DNA of 64,000 nt from JAMQKA01 sp031569985 (GCF_031569985.1 NZ_JAMQKA010000016.1:62001-126000), one strand, 5' to 3'; numbered from the stretch's first letter, positions 45,901 through 55,025 are shown. The notes: generated by a model not told the origin, from the sequence alone. Program-made: numbers and translations.

Positions 45901-46377
45901 TTTAACTATAAGAACTGGGATCTGTCTGCAACACTGTATACCAAGCAAGGGGTATTCCTGTTTAGTGATTTCCACCAGGAATTTACGGACTTCAACAGTA
46001 AGCAGATTCTGGACGTACCGTATTACATGCGTGAGAATCCACACACCGAGGCCCGGTACAGCAATACTTATCCCCAACCAGCTTACCAGGGACAGTATTG
46101 GGGTGAGGATGCAGAGGATTATGGATATCCAGGGTTCAATAAAGATGCCTCTTTTGTGAGATTGAAAAATATCACGCTGGGGTACAACATGAGTACTTCG
46201 CTGCTGGACAAAATTGGTATCCGAAAAATGCGGTTATATGCAAATGTTTTGAATCCCTTTGTATGGACAAAATATGACGGTTTTGACCCTGAGTGGGCTG
46301 GTGCCGGTATCAGTGGCTCCGTGTCTAACTCCACCTCATTCAGAGTATTTCAATTTGGAACCAACATTACATTTTAA
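42979..46377 (+). CDS. SusC/RagA TonB-dependent transporter with STN domain, second copy
   Basis: This is an outer-membrane transporter of about 1132 residues. Signal peptide KFIVLLSTILLFSTSIL is followed by STN (MNDVSLEKALRVVAQKAGLR; SDALQLLLKGTGLDYMF), a carboxypeptidase-regulatory domain (GTVTDAETGDPLPGVNIVIK), the plug start GEELVVVGYGSAQKKDLTG and a barrel ending FRVFQFGTNITF. ATG at 42979 is preferred to the TTG just upstream. The carboxypeptidase-regulatory domains of the two SusC proteins are strikingly alike (DTLIFSFIGYQNREVPLNGR against DTLVFSFIGYQTKEVPLNGR), while the barrels differ, as expected for different ligands. Confidence 0.95.
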   Translation: MMDMNNILKRMSTRSKFIVLLSTILLFSTSILAPDSEAIQSTNKYSWVNSYDYDPGENGMFYKTYLKKKISLNMNDVSLEKALRVVAQKAGLRLTYRKDRITEKTVTVNKSRISVSDALQLLLKGTGLDYMFSRDSHLVINSARQQFEQSMAQVEGTVTDAETGDPLPGVNIVIKGTTTGTSTNTNGHFELTVSSLSDTLIFSFIGYQNREVPLNGRSNLNIALSPAAISGEELVVVGYGSAQKKDLTGAVGTIGSEDISSKGTTNPISALQGQVAGVDISANTGLPGSSFDIDIRGVNSLSGGDPLYVVDGVMTNNIDFLNSNQIKRIDILKDASATAIYGSRGSNGVVLVTTKSGEMQGEPRFNYSSHVGIRTIANMPDFVNAEEGITYTKNRGITEKLVQGESLNAPDNLFGFPTGEDHDYWMNVIENENYTDWVDLMMRPGIQTNHFLSATGGTESLSYLIGAGILSDNGNIEGQKYNKYNFKANIDADVSDKWAMGANINLSYTDKDWMSERIMQQIFRMPEWTPAFNEDGEMIQIPMKGISGNVSPLAESKYNVYETRENYVISNFYLQFDPVPWITLKSTFSPNVRIGQVGYYWDKLAYGGQAGGQMTKTQDFSYVWDNQLSAIQEFGDHRFDYDFIYSMQMDRNNSLFGFGWDLPFNSEFYNLGSATYPAVSSDYRKTSLMSLTNRLNYSYKDRYLFTATGRWDGSSKLAPGNKWAFFPSAAVAWRISEERAIQNIPAISNLKLRLSYGHTGNDNINPYSTQFSVDQQTYYDWNGSVATGFRPNSISNKELTWERTREWNLGLDFGFLRNRITSEFNVYDKLSKSLLLSRKLAVPTGWGSMNDNIGSLSNKGLEIQLRTVNIQTNDFRWQTNFTFSTNENEIVELYGGKEDDVANRWFIGEPVNVVYAAVFDGIWQKDELDPGQRQELEGTAKVKDLNGDGKIDVDNDMKVLGSPQPKWTGSFSTTFNYKNWDLSATLYTKQGVFLFSDFHQEFTDFNSKQILDVPYYMRENPHTEARYSNTYPQPAYQGQYWGEDAEDYGYPGFNKDASFVRLKNITLGYNMSTSLLDKIGIRKMRLYANVLNPFVWTKYDGFDPEWAGAGISGSVSNSTSFRVFQFGTNITF

Positions 46378-46382
46378 GGATT

Positions 46383-48005
46383 ATGAAGAAATTACATTAT
46401 ATAGTTGTATTTGTTTGTCTTCTGCTTGCAAGCGGCTGCTCTGATTTCTTGCTTGAGGATAATAAATCAAGTAAAACAGCCGAAAATTTTTATAATATCA
46501 AACGAGGCTACGAATCATTAATTAATTCGACTTATACCACTCTCAGAGAGGTACGCCAGTCTCCATATATGTACTCTGCGGGAACCGACCTGTTTTTTGG
46601 ATCCCACCAGGATGCGCCACAGGGACTCACCACCTACCAAACCCTGACGCCCGGTAGTCCCCAGGTGAGCGGTTTCTTCCAAAACCTGTACGAAAGTATC
46701 CAGGTGGCCAATACCGCCCTGCATTATGCAGACAAAACCGAACCCTTCCCGGAACTGGAGTCGCGCAAGGGCGAGGCACGTTTCCTGAGAGCGTATTACT
46801 ATTTCTTGCTGGTGCAGTCGTTTGGGGATGTCACCATGGTTGAAAAAATGGTGGCTGAACCGATCACTCATTTTGAGCGGACTCCTGCAAGTGAAGTCTA
46901 TCAGTTCATTATCTCTGAATTGGAAACGGCAATCGAAGAATTGCCGGTAACTCAGTCAGACTACGGCAGGGTAACGGAACGGGCCGCGCGGCATCTTCTG
47001 GCCAAAGTCTATCTGACTCGAGGATATGAAGACTACGGGGAGTCCACCGATTTCGAAAACGCCGCCTCATACGCGGATGAAGCTATCGGAGGTGAACCAC
47101 TTTCAATGCCGTATAAAGACATTTTTGCCTATGACAATGATGCTAACAGTGAGGTGATAATGTCGATCCAGTATGACCAGGAATCGTTGGTTAACGGTGG
47201 GCGCCACAGCTGGGACTATCCCTGGGGACCGCTGATTCAGGCACAGGGAGAAGGGGTATCCAAGAAAAATATTCTTCATCCTACAGAACATCTTTTCAAA
47301 CTGTATGGAGAGTATGATGACCGGTTTGAAGGTACCTTCAGGAATATGCATACGTCCCCATACGTGGGAGCAGTGCTGAATCCGGAGAACTCTCCCGTTG
47401 AGTACTACTACCCGCGGACGAGTGAGCAACTCTCTGATACCACACAGTGGAGGGCTGAAGATCCGGAAAACCGAAATGAGACCGATATTGTGCCAATTGG
47501 GCCGACTTGGTGGGATGGTGACAACCAGGGAAGTTTCCCGGGCCTTATGAAGTATGACCGGATCCAAACCAGCGATGTAAACTATACGCACGACGTGTTT
47601 TTAGCCCGTCTTGGAGAAACCTATCTGATTGCAGCTGAGGCCTACTTCAAAATGGGAGATAATGCCACTGCTGCAGACCGGATTAACGAAGTTCGGCGAC
47701 GCGCTGCCATGCCGGGACACGAGTCGGATATGCTGATAAGCGCCGGGGATGTGACGATAGATTTCATCCTGGATGAACGTGCAAGGGAACTGGCAGGAGA
47801 GGGATTCCGCTGGTTTGACCTTAAACGCACCGGGAAGCTTATGGAGCGTACAAAGGAATACAATCCCCAGATCAGATCACTTGCTGAAAGTGGATCGGAT
47901 CCGTTTTTGGGAGCGGGTGGGAACTACAAGATCCTTCGTCCAATCCCACTAAGCGCTATCTCACTCGATAGCGGTGAGTATCCGCAAAATCCTGCTTATA
48001 ACTGA
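46383..48005 (+). CDS. SusD/RagB family lipoprotein, second copy
   Basis: This is a 540-residue outer-membrane lipoprotein with lipobox LLASGC, beginning 5 bp after the SusC stop. SusD features are EARFLRAYYYFLLVQSFGDV, RITEVRRR-like NEVRRRAAMPG, LDERARELAGEGFRWFDLKR and the closing LRPIPLSAISLDSGEYPQNP. It partners with the upstream transporter. A strong terminator follows 67 bp later. Confidence 0.95.
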   Translation: MKKLHYIVVFVCLLLASGCSDFLLEDNKSSKTAENFYNIKRGYESLINSTYTTLREVRQSPYMYSAGTDLFFGSHQDAPQGLTTYQTLTPGSPQVSGFFQNLYESIQVANTALHYADKTEPFPELESRKGEARFLRAYYYFLLVQSFGDVTMVEKMVAEPITHFERTPASEVYQFIISELETAIEELPVTQSDYGRVTERAARHLLAKVYLTRGYEDYGESTDFENAASYADEAIGGEPLSMPYKDIFAYDNDANSEVIMSIQYDQESLVNGGRHSWDYPWGPLIQAQGEGVSKKNILHPTEHLFKLYGEYDDRFEGTFRNMHTSPYVGAVLNPENSPVEYYYPRTSEQLSDTTQWRAEDPENRNETDIVPIGPTWWDGDNQGSFPGLMKYDRIQTSDVNYTHDVFLARLGETYLIAAEAYFKMGDNATAADRINEVRRRAAMPGHESDMLISAGDVTIDFILDERARELAGEGFRWFDLKRTGKLMERTKEYNPQIRSLAESGSDPFLGAGGNYKILRPIPLSAISLDSGEYPQNPAYN

Positions 48006-48071
48006 TTACAAAGAGTATTCTCAGCAAGCTCAGAAAGACTTGTAACTAAAAATCTACCTTCATCACTATTT

Positions 48072-48108
48072 CACACAGGCCGGTTGATAACTGGCCTGTG
48101 TGTTTTTT
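48072..48108 (+). terminator. Intrinsic terminator after the second SusCD
   Basis: A perfect 10-bp stem, CACACAGGCC/GGCCTGTGTG, has an 11-base loop and is followed directly by TTTTTT. This is the clearest terminator in the window. Confidence 0.92.
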
Positions 48109-48137
48109 ATATTAAAAATTATTTTTTATATATGAAT
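48108..48137 (+). promoter_or_regulatory. AT-rich shared upstream element, copy 4
   Basis: The pattern TTATATTAAAAATTA followed by TTTTTTATATATGAA begins where the SusCD terminator ends, 135 bp before the MGH1-like gene. It aligns with copies at 5135, 18389 and 49926. The terminator-then-element arrangement is the same as at 18329-18417. Confidence 0.5.
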
Positions 48138-48272
48138 AAAATGACGGGATAGGTCCTGCCTATATCAATAATGATATAGACGCATGGGAAGGATAACGTT
48201 GCACCCACCTTTGGTGCCAGGGATTCTACCTGTCTGCACAAACTGAAATATTATATACTCATTGAATTTTGT

Positions 48273-49841
48273 ATGGATTTTAATGTTAAAAACCTGGTGC
48301 TATGCGTTTTTTTAGGAGTAATACTGACAAATTGTGCACGCGAATCAGATTCTGCGGGCTCTTTGCTTTCTGATGAGATCCTCCGGGAGCACGTCTCCTA
48401 TTTTAACCAGATGGAGGAGGAAGGCATTGTTAACCATATCTCCAATGCGGAGTCGGCCGATTGGCTGTCCAATAACGTGCCGCTGTTTGAGGCCCCTGAC
48501 TCCACCATAGAGCAGATCTACTACTTCCGCTGGTGGACCTTTCGCAAGCATATCAAGCAGACGCCGGCAGGATTTGTACTCACAGAATTCATCCGGCCAG
48601 TGGGACATGACGGGAATTTCAATACGATTAGCTCCGCATTGGGACACCATCTCTACGAGGGCCGATGGCTGACCGATCCAAGCTATATGGACCAGTACAC
48701 CAATTTTTGGCTGATATGGGAGGACTATGCCGAGGATGCGGATCTGCACAAATACAGCCAGTGGACAGCCGATGCGATTTATAAACGTTACCTGGTCAAC
48801 AAGGACCAGGGTTTTGTGACAGCGCTTCTTAATGAATTGGACAAGGATTACCTGCAGTGGAAGCGCGAAAAGCAGTTGCCCAACGAAATGTACTGGCAAT
48901 ATGATGTGCGCGATGCGATGGAGGAATCGATAAGCGGCTCGCGGACCGACAAAAACGCCCGGCCGACCATCAACAGCTACATGTATGGCAATGCTAAAGC
49001 GATCGCAAAAATTGCCGGGATGATCGGGATCGACAGCTTGCAATCGGTTTACACCCAGCGTGCCGAACGCCTGAAGCAGCAAGTCCATGAAAACCTTTGG
49101 GACGCTGAAGAATCCTTTTTCAAAGTGCTCCACCCCAATGGCAAACTTGACGGTGCCCGCGAGGCGATCGGCTTTATCCCATGGTATTTCGGTTTGCCGG
49201 AAGACAGCGCCACCTATGGAAAAGCATGGCAACAGCTGCGCGACCCGGAAGGCTTCGATGCGCCAATGGGACTTACCACCGCCGAGCGCCGTCACCCCGA
49301 GTTTCGAACTGCGGGAGTGGGTACTTCTGAGTGGGATGGTGCCGTTTGGCCCTTTGCAACTACGCAGACACTGAAAGGATTGGCGCGTTTACTGAAATAC
49401 TATGAAAATCACGACATGACCGAGCATGATTTTTTCGACGAATTGAAGACGTATGCTGGTGCTCACGAGAAATATGGACGACCCTATATCGGGGAATACC
49501 ATGACGAGGTCAACGGCAAGTGGCTGCATGGCGATAATCCCCGAAGCATCTATTACAACCACTCTGGCTTCGCAGACTTGATAATCAGCGATCTGGTGGG
49601 GATTCGTCCACGCGCAGATGAAACCCTGGAAGTGAAACCATTGATACCAGAAGGAGAATGGGATTGGTTTGCGCTGGATAATGTAAACTATCACGGGCGC
49701 GAGCTTACAATAGCCTGGGATCGTGATGGCAGCAAATACAATCGTGGACCCGGTTTTCAAATTTGGGTGGACGGCGAACGTATTCACCAATCTGAGTCCA
49801 TTGAGTCTGTAAATGTACCATTGCCGGCATCGGGAATGTAA
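48273..49841 (+). CDS. MGH1-like (alpha/alpha)6-barrel glycoside hydrolase lipoprotein
   Basis: This is a 522-residue lipoprotein (lipobox VILTNC, then ARESDS). The body matches the mannosylglycerate-hydrolase-like (MGH1/GH63-related) catalytic fold: FIRPVGHDGNFNTISSALGH, YWQYDVRDAMEESISGSR, PTINSYMYGNAKAIAKIAG, GTSEWDGAVWPFATTQTLKG and NGKWLHGDNPRSIYYNHSGF. Acid candidates are the Asp in YDVRDAMEE and the Glu in GTSEWDGAVWP. The GH142 beta-L-arabinofuranosidases of RG-II degradation belong to this fold group, so a similar activity is possible. The C-terminus ends shortly after a beta domain and may be shorter than in larger relatives. Confidence 0.7.
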   Translation: MDFNVKNLVLCVFLGVILTNCARESDSAGSLLSDEILREHVSYFNQMEEEGIVNHISNAESADWLSNNVPLFEAPDSTIEQIYYFRWWTFRKHIKQTPAGFVLTEFIRPVGHDGNFNTISSALGHHLYEGRWLTDPSYMDQYTNFWLIWEDYAEDADLHKYSQWTADAIYKRYLVNKDQGFVTALLNELDKDYLQWKREKQLPNEMYWQYDVRDAMEESISGSRTDKNARPTINSYMYGNAKAIAKIAGMIGIDSLQSVYTQRAERLKQQVHENLWDAEESFFKVLHPNGKLDGAREAIGFIPWYFGLPEDSATYGKAWQQLRDPEGFDAPMGLTTAERRHPEFRTAGVGTSEWDGAVWPFATTQTLKGLARLLKYYENHDMTEHDFFDELKTYAGAHEKYGRPYIGEYHDEVNGKWLHGDNPRSIYYNHSGFADLIISDLVGIRPRADETLEVKPLIPEGEWDWFALDNVNYHGRELTIAWDRDGSKYNRGPGFQIWVDGERIHQSESIESVNVPLPASGM

Positions 49842-49925
49842 AAGTATCTCCAAATCCGTATGCTGTGAAGTCTTTATAGTACAGGGAATTAGGCCTGGAA
49901 GAGTTGTAAAAAACCTAATAAATTC

Positions 49926-49955
49926 TTATTTAAAAATAGTTTTTATATATAAAAT
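49926..49955 (+). promoter_or_regulatory. AT-rich shared upstream element, copy 5
   Basis: The pattern TTATTTAAAAATAG followed by TTTTTATATATAAAAT is nearly identical to 5135-5163. It lies 84 bp upstream of the second PL1 gene. The remaining bases of the 49842-50038 gap show nothing else definite. Confidence 0.5.
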
Positions 49956-50038
49956 CAAGCTTCTGCCTTAAAAGAGGCTTGCGGGATTCGATAATTCATT
50001 TAAGTAAATAATCAAAAATCAATAAGGGAAAATACGAC

Positions 50039-51754
50039 ATGGGAGTAACCGGTAAAGGTATATGCCAAATATGTTTATTTGTTATCACTTTGCTTTTCGT
50101 TTTAGCAGCATTTGAAACGCCGGCTAAGGCACAGTATCCAACGGTGCCGGAATCATTGGAGCAGCAGGCTGACAGGAAGATGCAGCGGATCCAGGCGCGG
50201 TCGGACAGCATCTGGAAGCAAGTGGCTCCTACCGTAATGGAGCAGCATCAGAACGGGCGACCCTACATTCCATACGCCTCCATTCCCAGCCATCTGCCCC
50301 AGGCCGATATCCCTGCATTTCCCGGTGCCGAGGGAGGTGGCGCCTATACCCCTGGGGGTCGTGGCGGAGATGTCTATGTAGTCACCAGCCTGGCCGACAG
50401 TGGGCCTGGAACCTTCCGCGAAGCCCTCGAGTCCGGCGGGGCGCGCATTGTGGTTTTTAACGTTTCCGGCATTATCAGGCTGAAAACCCCGATATATATC
50501 CGGGCTCCCTACATCACAATTGCCGGGCAGACCGCACCGGGCGATGGCGTGTGTATTGCCGGGGAATCTGTAAAGATCAATACCCATGATGTGGTTATCC
50601 GTCACATGCGGTTCCGGCGCGGCATTACGGATGTCACCCGGCGCGACGATGCCCTTGGTGGACCCGCGGTCGGCAATGTGATCATCGACCATGTTTCGGC
50701 TAGCTGGGGCTTGGATGAGAATATATCGATTTACAGAAATATTTTTGATACCGGGCATGATGAACAGAAATTTCCCGCGGTAAACATCACGATTCAGAAT
50801 ACGATCTCATCGGAGGCGCTGGATACCTACAACCACGCCTTCGGCAGTACGTTGGGCGGACTCAACAGCACCTTTATGCGGAATCTTTGGGCCAATAATG
50901 TGGGAAGGAATCCATCCGTTGGGATGTGGGGCGATTTTACATTTGCCAACAACGTGTTGTTTAACTGGTGGAACCGGTCGGTTGACGGCGGAGATTACCG
51001 CTCAATGTTTAATATGATCAATAACTACTATAAGCCAGGACCCATAACACCCAAGGGCGATCCGGTAGCCCATCGAATTATTGAGCCCGAACGTGGCAAT
51101 ATCGATTCCCTGGCGTGGGGACGTGCGTATGTAGATGGAAATCATATTGTGGGATATCCCGAAATAACCCGGGATAACTGGGCTGGCGGAGTTCAGCTTG
51201 ACGACATGGACTTTGAAGAAGAACAAAAGTACCTGCCATACCTGAAAAGAGAAAAGCCGTTTCCCTTACCCGAAAATTTTACCCTGATGCCGGCAAAGGA
51301 AGCCTATGAATTTGTACTCAATAACGCGGGCGCTACCATTCCCAAGCGAGATGCGGTGGACCAGCGCGTGATTGAGCAGGTGAGAACCGGTGAGATCAAT
51401 AATACCAATGGAAAAATCGTGGATACCGGGAGTCAATATGTCTCTCGTCGGATGCCGGATGATTCATATAAAAAAGGAATCATCATGGATATCAGCCAGG
51501 TGGGCGGTTACCCGGAATACAACGGAGAGCCATACACCGATTCGGACAGTGATGGCATGCCGGATAGATGGGAAGAAAAATACGGATTGAATCCTGAAAA
51601 TTCTTCTGACGCCACCGGCGATCTGAATGGAGATGGCTACACGAATATCGAGATGTATATCAACGGCATTGATCCAACAACAAATGTGGACTGGACCGAT
51701 CCAAACAACAATTATGACACCCTGGCCGAAAAGGGTAAGTTGATGGGAAATTAA
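50039..51754 (+). CDS. Secreted pectate lyase, PL1 family, second copy
   Basis: This is a 571-residue exported lyase with signal FVITLLFVLAAFETPAKAQ. The PL1 core matches the 14668-16440 protein segment by segment (PAFPGAEGGGAYTPGGRGG, YITIAGQTAPGDG, DVVIRHMRFRRG, DHVSASWGLDENI). The C-terminal acidic loops are DSDSDGMPDRWEEK and DATGDLNGDGYTN. Start ATG at 50039 follows AAGGGAA. Each SusCD set in the window is thus followed by one PL1 copy. A difference in substrate methylation or chain type is possible but not visible. Confidence 0.93.
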   Translation: MGVTGKGICQICLFVITLLFVLAAFETPAKAQYPTVPESLEQQADRKMQRIQARSDSIWKQVAPTVMEQHQNGRPYIPYASIPSHLPQADIPAFPGAEGGGAYTPGGRGGDVYVVTSLADSGPGTFREALESGGARIVVFNVSGIIRLKTPIYIRAPYITIAGQTAPGDGVCIAGESVKINTHDVVIRHMRFRRGITDVTRRDDALGGPAVGNVIIDHVSASWGLDENISIYRNIFDTGHDEQKFPAVNITIQNTISSEALDTYNHAFGSTLGGLNSTFMRNLWANNVGRNPSVGMWGDFTFANNVLFNWWNRSVDGGDYRSMFNMINNYYKPGPITPKGDPVAHRIIEPERGNIDSLAWGRAYVDGNHIVGYPEITRDNWAGGVQLDDMDFEEEQKYLPYLKREKPFPLPENFTLMPAKEAYEFVLNNAGATIPKRDAVDQRVIEQVRTGEINNTNGKIVDTGSQYVSRRMPDDSYKKGIIMDISQVGGYPEYNGEPYTDSDSDGMPDRWEEKYGLNPENSSDATGDLNGDGYTNIEMYINGIDPTTNVDWTDPNNNYDTLAEKGKLMGN

Positions 51755-51762
51755 TCTTAATA

Positions 51763-51849
51763 GAACACGGATTACACAGATGATGCTGATCGGACACGGA
51801 GTCCAATATTCATCGGTGATTATCCGCCCAATCAGTGTTATCTGTGTTC
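51763..51849. repeat. Dispersed inverted-repeat element (GGATnACACGGAT family), copy 2
   Basis: GAACACGGATTACACAGAT at the left is matched by ATCAGTGTTATCTGTGTTC at the right. It lies between the PL1 stop and the DUF6298 start and is related to 17225-17314 and 59859-59942. The open frame running through it from 51780 is not a credible N-terminus for the next gene. Confidence 0.7.
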
Positions 51850-51881
51850 AGTTTAGCATTTTAGAAATTGAAAGAGAACAG

Positions 51882-54800
51882 ATGCGAAGAATTGATTGGT
51901 TGAGATGTGGTATCGCCAGTATACTGGTGATTTCTATCCTGTCAGGGTTACCTGGTGTGGGATGGGGCCAGGATAGGCCGGCTCGCCCCATATCGGAAAA
52001 TGAGCAGGGTGAGCTCGTATATTCCAAAGATGAGCGCGGTAATCGCATCCCCGATTTCTCTTATGCCGGGTATATGGCGGGAGAACAGCCCATTCCTGAC
52101 GTGCCGATTCGCATCGTAGTGCCGGTTAAAAAGGGAGATGATACGCGACGGATCCAGGCTGCGATCGATTATGTGGCCTCCCTTCCCGCCGATGATCAGG
52201 GCGTTCGCGGGGCCGTGTTACTGGAAAAAGGTACTTACAAAGTGGGTGGACACCTTACGCTTTCCGCTTCCGGGGTTGTTCTGCGGGGTAGCGGAATGGG
52301 TGAAGATGGAACGGTCTTGGTGGGAGCCGGGCAATCGCGAGAAACCCTGATAAGGATTGCCGGCATAAACGATCGAAAACTGCAGAAAAAAGTTGAGATA
52401 ACTGATCCCTATGTGCCCGTGAATGCCATGCAGTTTAAGGTGGCAGAAAACCATCACCTTCAGCAGGGAGATCGCGTGCAGGTACGACGCCCAAGTACGG
52501 AAGCGTGGATTGAGGAGCTGGACATGGCAGAGTTCGGCGGTAAAATTGATTGGATCGGCTGGAAGCCCGGCGAACGTGATATTGTGTGGGATCGTACTAT
52601 TACGGAGGTTGAAGGTAACACGATCACTATTGACGCCCCGATTACCACGGCACTGGATTCCGCCTACGGAAGTGGTTCAATTGCGGAATACCACTGGCCG
52701 AGCCGGATTCGACAGGTGGGTGTAGAAAATATCAGGCTGGAATCTGCTTATGCCGAAAGTAGCCCCAAAGATGAATCGCACCGCTGGATGGCGATTTCTA
52801 TGGAGAATGTCTTGGACGGCTGGGTTCGCCAGGTCGTATTCGAGCATTTTGCGGGTTCGGCTGTGATGATACGGCGCACCGGCAGACGAATCACTGTTGA
52901 GGATAGCAAGTCGCTGAATCCGGTCTCAGAAATTGGCGGACAGCGTCGCTACACATTTTGGACCAGGGGTCAGCAGACGCTTTTCCAGCGCTTGTACGCC
53001 AAAGATGGCTACCACGATTTTTCCGCCGGGTATCTTTCTACGTTAAATGCTTTTGTGCAATGTACATCCGACCAGCCGCATAGCTTCAGCGGGGCGATAA
53101 ACAGCTGGGCGTCGGGCGCCCTTTTTGACATCGTCAATGTGGATGGAGGAGCACTTCGATTTTTTAACCGGGCCCAGGGTGCCCGCGGGGCTGGCTGGAC
53201 CGCCGCCAACAGCATGATCTGGCAGTGCAGTGCTTCAAAAATTGAATGTGACAAGCCACCCACTGCTCAAAACTGGGCGATCGGCATTTGGGCGCAGTAT
53301 TACGGCGACGGCTACTGGGGCAATGTAAACGACCACGTCCAGCCGCGGAGCCTCTACTACGCGCAGCTTTCGGATCGATTGGGCGAGCACGTGCAAGAAA
53401 GGGCCAACCTTTTGCCGATAAGTACCAAGTCATATACCAGTCCCACCAAAGCGGAAGCCGCACAGATGATGGCACAATCCACTGAGCCCCCGCCGCTACT
53501 GCAAGACTGGATCGACCGGGCATTTGAACGAAATCCTATTCCAACCGCGGCTTCTGGAGTTAAACAGTTGCAACCATCGGATGTGGCCAGCTCCCCATCG
53601 AAAGAAGCTGTTTCACCAGTGGAAATGCAAAATGGCAAGCTGGTACAAAATGGCCGACTGTTAACAGGTAAACGGCAGGGCGTGCGCTGGTGGCGTGGTG
53701 AAGCAAGACCCTACGGAGCCCGGGAAGCCACCCCGCATGTGACACGCTATGTGCCGGGACAATACGGTGACGGGCTCACCGACAGCCTGCAACAGGTTAT
53801 AAAATCGTTTGATGAACAGCATATAGCCTCACTGGATCACAATTATGGACTTTGGTACGACCGCCGCCGCGACGATCACCAGCGCGTGCGGCGCATGAAT
53901 GGGGATGTATGGCCTCCCTTTTATGAGCTTCCGTTTGAACGAAGTGGTGAAGGCACAGCCTGGGATGGACTCAGTAAATATGACCTCACCAAATACAATC
54001 CCTGGTACTGGAATCGCCTTGGTACCTTTGCAGATATGGCTGAGAAAGAGGGAATCATGCTCATGCATCAAAACTATTTTCAGCATAACATCCTGGAGGC
54101 CGGGGCGCACTGGGCCGACTTCCCCTGGCGTTCGGCCAACAATATCAATGATACCGGATTTCCCGAACCACCACCGTATGCCGGCGACAAGCGGATCTTC
54201 ATGTCAAAACTATTTTACGACAGCATGCACCCGGTTCGGCGTCCGCTTCACCAGCAATACATTCGAAAATGCCTTTCCAACTTTGCGGACAACAGCAATG
54301 TGATCCAGCTTATCGGGGCAGAATATACCGGGCCGATCCACTTTACCGAATTTTGGGTTGATACCATTGAAGAATGGGAATCGGATCACGAAAACGACGC
54401 CCTTATAGGACTGAGTGTGACCAAAGATGTGCAGGATGCGATTCTTGCAGATGCCCGCCGATCAGAAACGGTTGATCTTATTGATATTCGATACTGGCAT
54501 TACCGGGAAGATGGCAGTCTATATGCCCCAAGTGGTGGTGAATACCTCGCCCCGCGACAACATGCGAGGCTTGTAGAAACAGGATCCAGCTCGTTCGAGC
54601 AGGTCTACCGGGCTGTTCGCGAATACCGAAATCAATATCCAGACAAAGCGGTTACCTATTCCTCGAAGGGAGAAGGAGAGTATGGCTGGGCCGTGTTCAT
54701 GGCCGGCGGGTCGCTGCCACGTATCCCTGAAGTTGAAGATCCTAAATTCCTGGAGGATGCCTTGGCAATGGAACCTTTATCGAAGGGGGAGTCGAATATA

Positions 54801-55025
54801 GATCAATGGATTCTGAGTAATGAACGCGGTGAATATATCCTCTACAGCCAAACTTCGGAACCGGCTGAGTTTAAAGTAGCAGATGCCAAGCAGGTAAAAA
54901 TAAGCTGGATCAACCCGGAGAGCGGCCGCACCGTTAAAAGAAATTCCAGACGTGTTGAGGGCAATTCCATTCAACTGGATATGTCTTCAGACGAGCCTGT
55001 GGTAATTTGGATTTCAAAAGAATAG
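51882..55025 (+). CDS. DUF6298-type secreted protein: beta-helix plus C-terminal hydrolase-like region
   Basis: This is an exported protein of about 1047 residues; ATG at 51882 leads into signal VISILSGLPGVGWGQ. The N-terminal half (to about residue 560) is a right-handed beta-helix of the pectate-lyase-3 type (DDTRRIQAAIDYVASLP; VLLEKGTYKVGGHLTLSASG; GVENIRLES). The C-terminal half begins near NGRLLTGKRQGVRWWRGEAR, as in DUF6298, and resembles a TIM barrel (HNYGLWYDRRRDDHQR; LMHQNYFQHNILEAG; NVIQLIGAEYTGPIHF) with an end beta domain (YILYSQTSEPAEFKV). Two activities in one chain are likely; neither is established. GAEYTGP may hold a catalytic Glu. Confidence 0.7.
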   Translation: MRRIDWLRCGIASILVISILSGLPGVGWGQDRPARPISENEQGELVYSKDERGNRIPDFSYAGYMAGEQPIPDVPIRIVVPVKKGDDTRRIQAAIDYVASLPADDQGVRGAVLLEKGTYKVGGHLTLSASGVVLRGSGMGEDGTVLVGAGQSRETLIRIAGINDRKLQKKVEITDPYVPVNAMQFKVAENHHLQQGDRVQVRRPSTEAWIEELDMAEFGGKIDWIGWKPGERDIVWDRTITEVEGNTITIDAPITTALDSAYGSGSIAEYHWPSRIRQVGVENIRLESAYAESSPKDESHRWMAISMENVLDGWVRQVVFEHFAGSAVMIRRTGRRITVEDSKSLNPVSEIGGQRRYTFWTRGQQTLFQRLYAKDGYHDFSAGYLSTLNAFVQCTSDQPHSFSGAINSWASGALFDIVNVDGGALRFFNRAQGARGAGWTAANSMIWQCSASKIECDKPPTAQNWAIGIWAQYYGDGYWGNVNDHVQPRSLYYAQLSDRLGEHVQERANLLPISTKSYTSPTKAEAAQMMAQSTEPPPLLQDWIDRAFERNPIPTAASGVKQLQPSDVASSPSKEAVSPVEMQNGKLVQNGRLLTGKRQGVRWWRGEARPYGAREATPHVTRYVPGQYGDGLTDSLQQVIKSFDEQHIASLDHNYGLWYDRRRDDHQRVRRMNGDVWPPFYELPFERSGEGTAWDGLSKYDLTKYNPWYWNRLGTFADMAEKEGIMLMHQNYFQHNILEAGAHWADFPWRSANNINDTGFPEPPPYAGDKRIFMSKLFYDSMHPVRRPLHQQYIRKCLSNFADNSNVIQLIGAEYTGPIHFTEFWVDTIEEWESDHENDALIGLSVTKDVQDAILADARRSETVDLIDIRYWHYREDGSLYAPSGGEYLAPRQHARLVETGSSSFEQVYRAVREYRNQYPDKAVTYSSKGEGEYGWAVFMAGGSLPRIPEVEDPKFLEDALAMEPLSKGESNIDQWILSNERGEYILYSQTSEPAEFKVADAKQVKISWINPESGRTVKRNSRRVEGNSIQLDMSSDEPVVIWISKE

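Noticed and set aside
48345..49295. 316-codon open frame on the minus strand
   Set aside because: It is antisense to the MGH1-like gene, whose product has clear family motifs; the minus frame has none.
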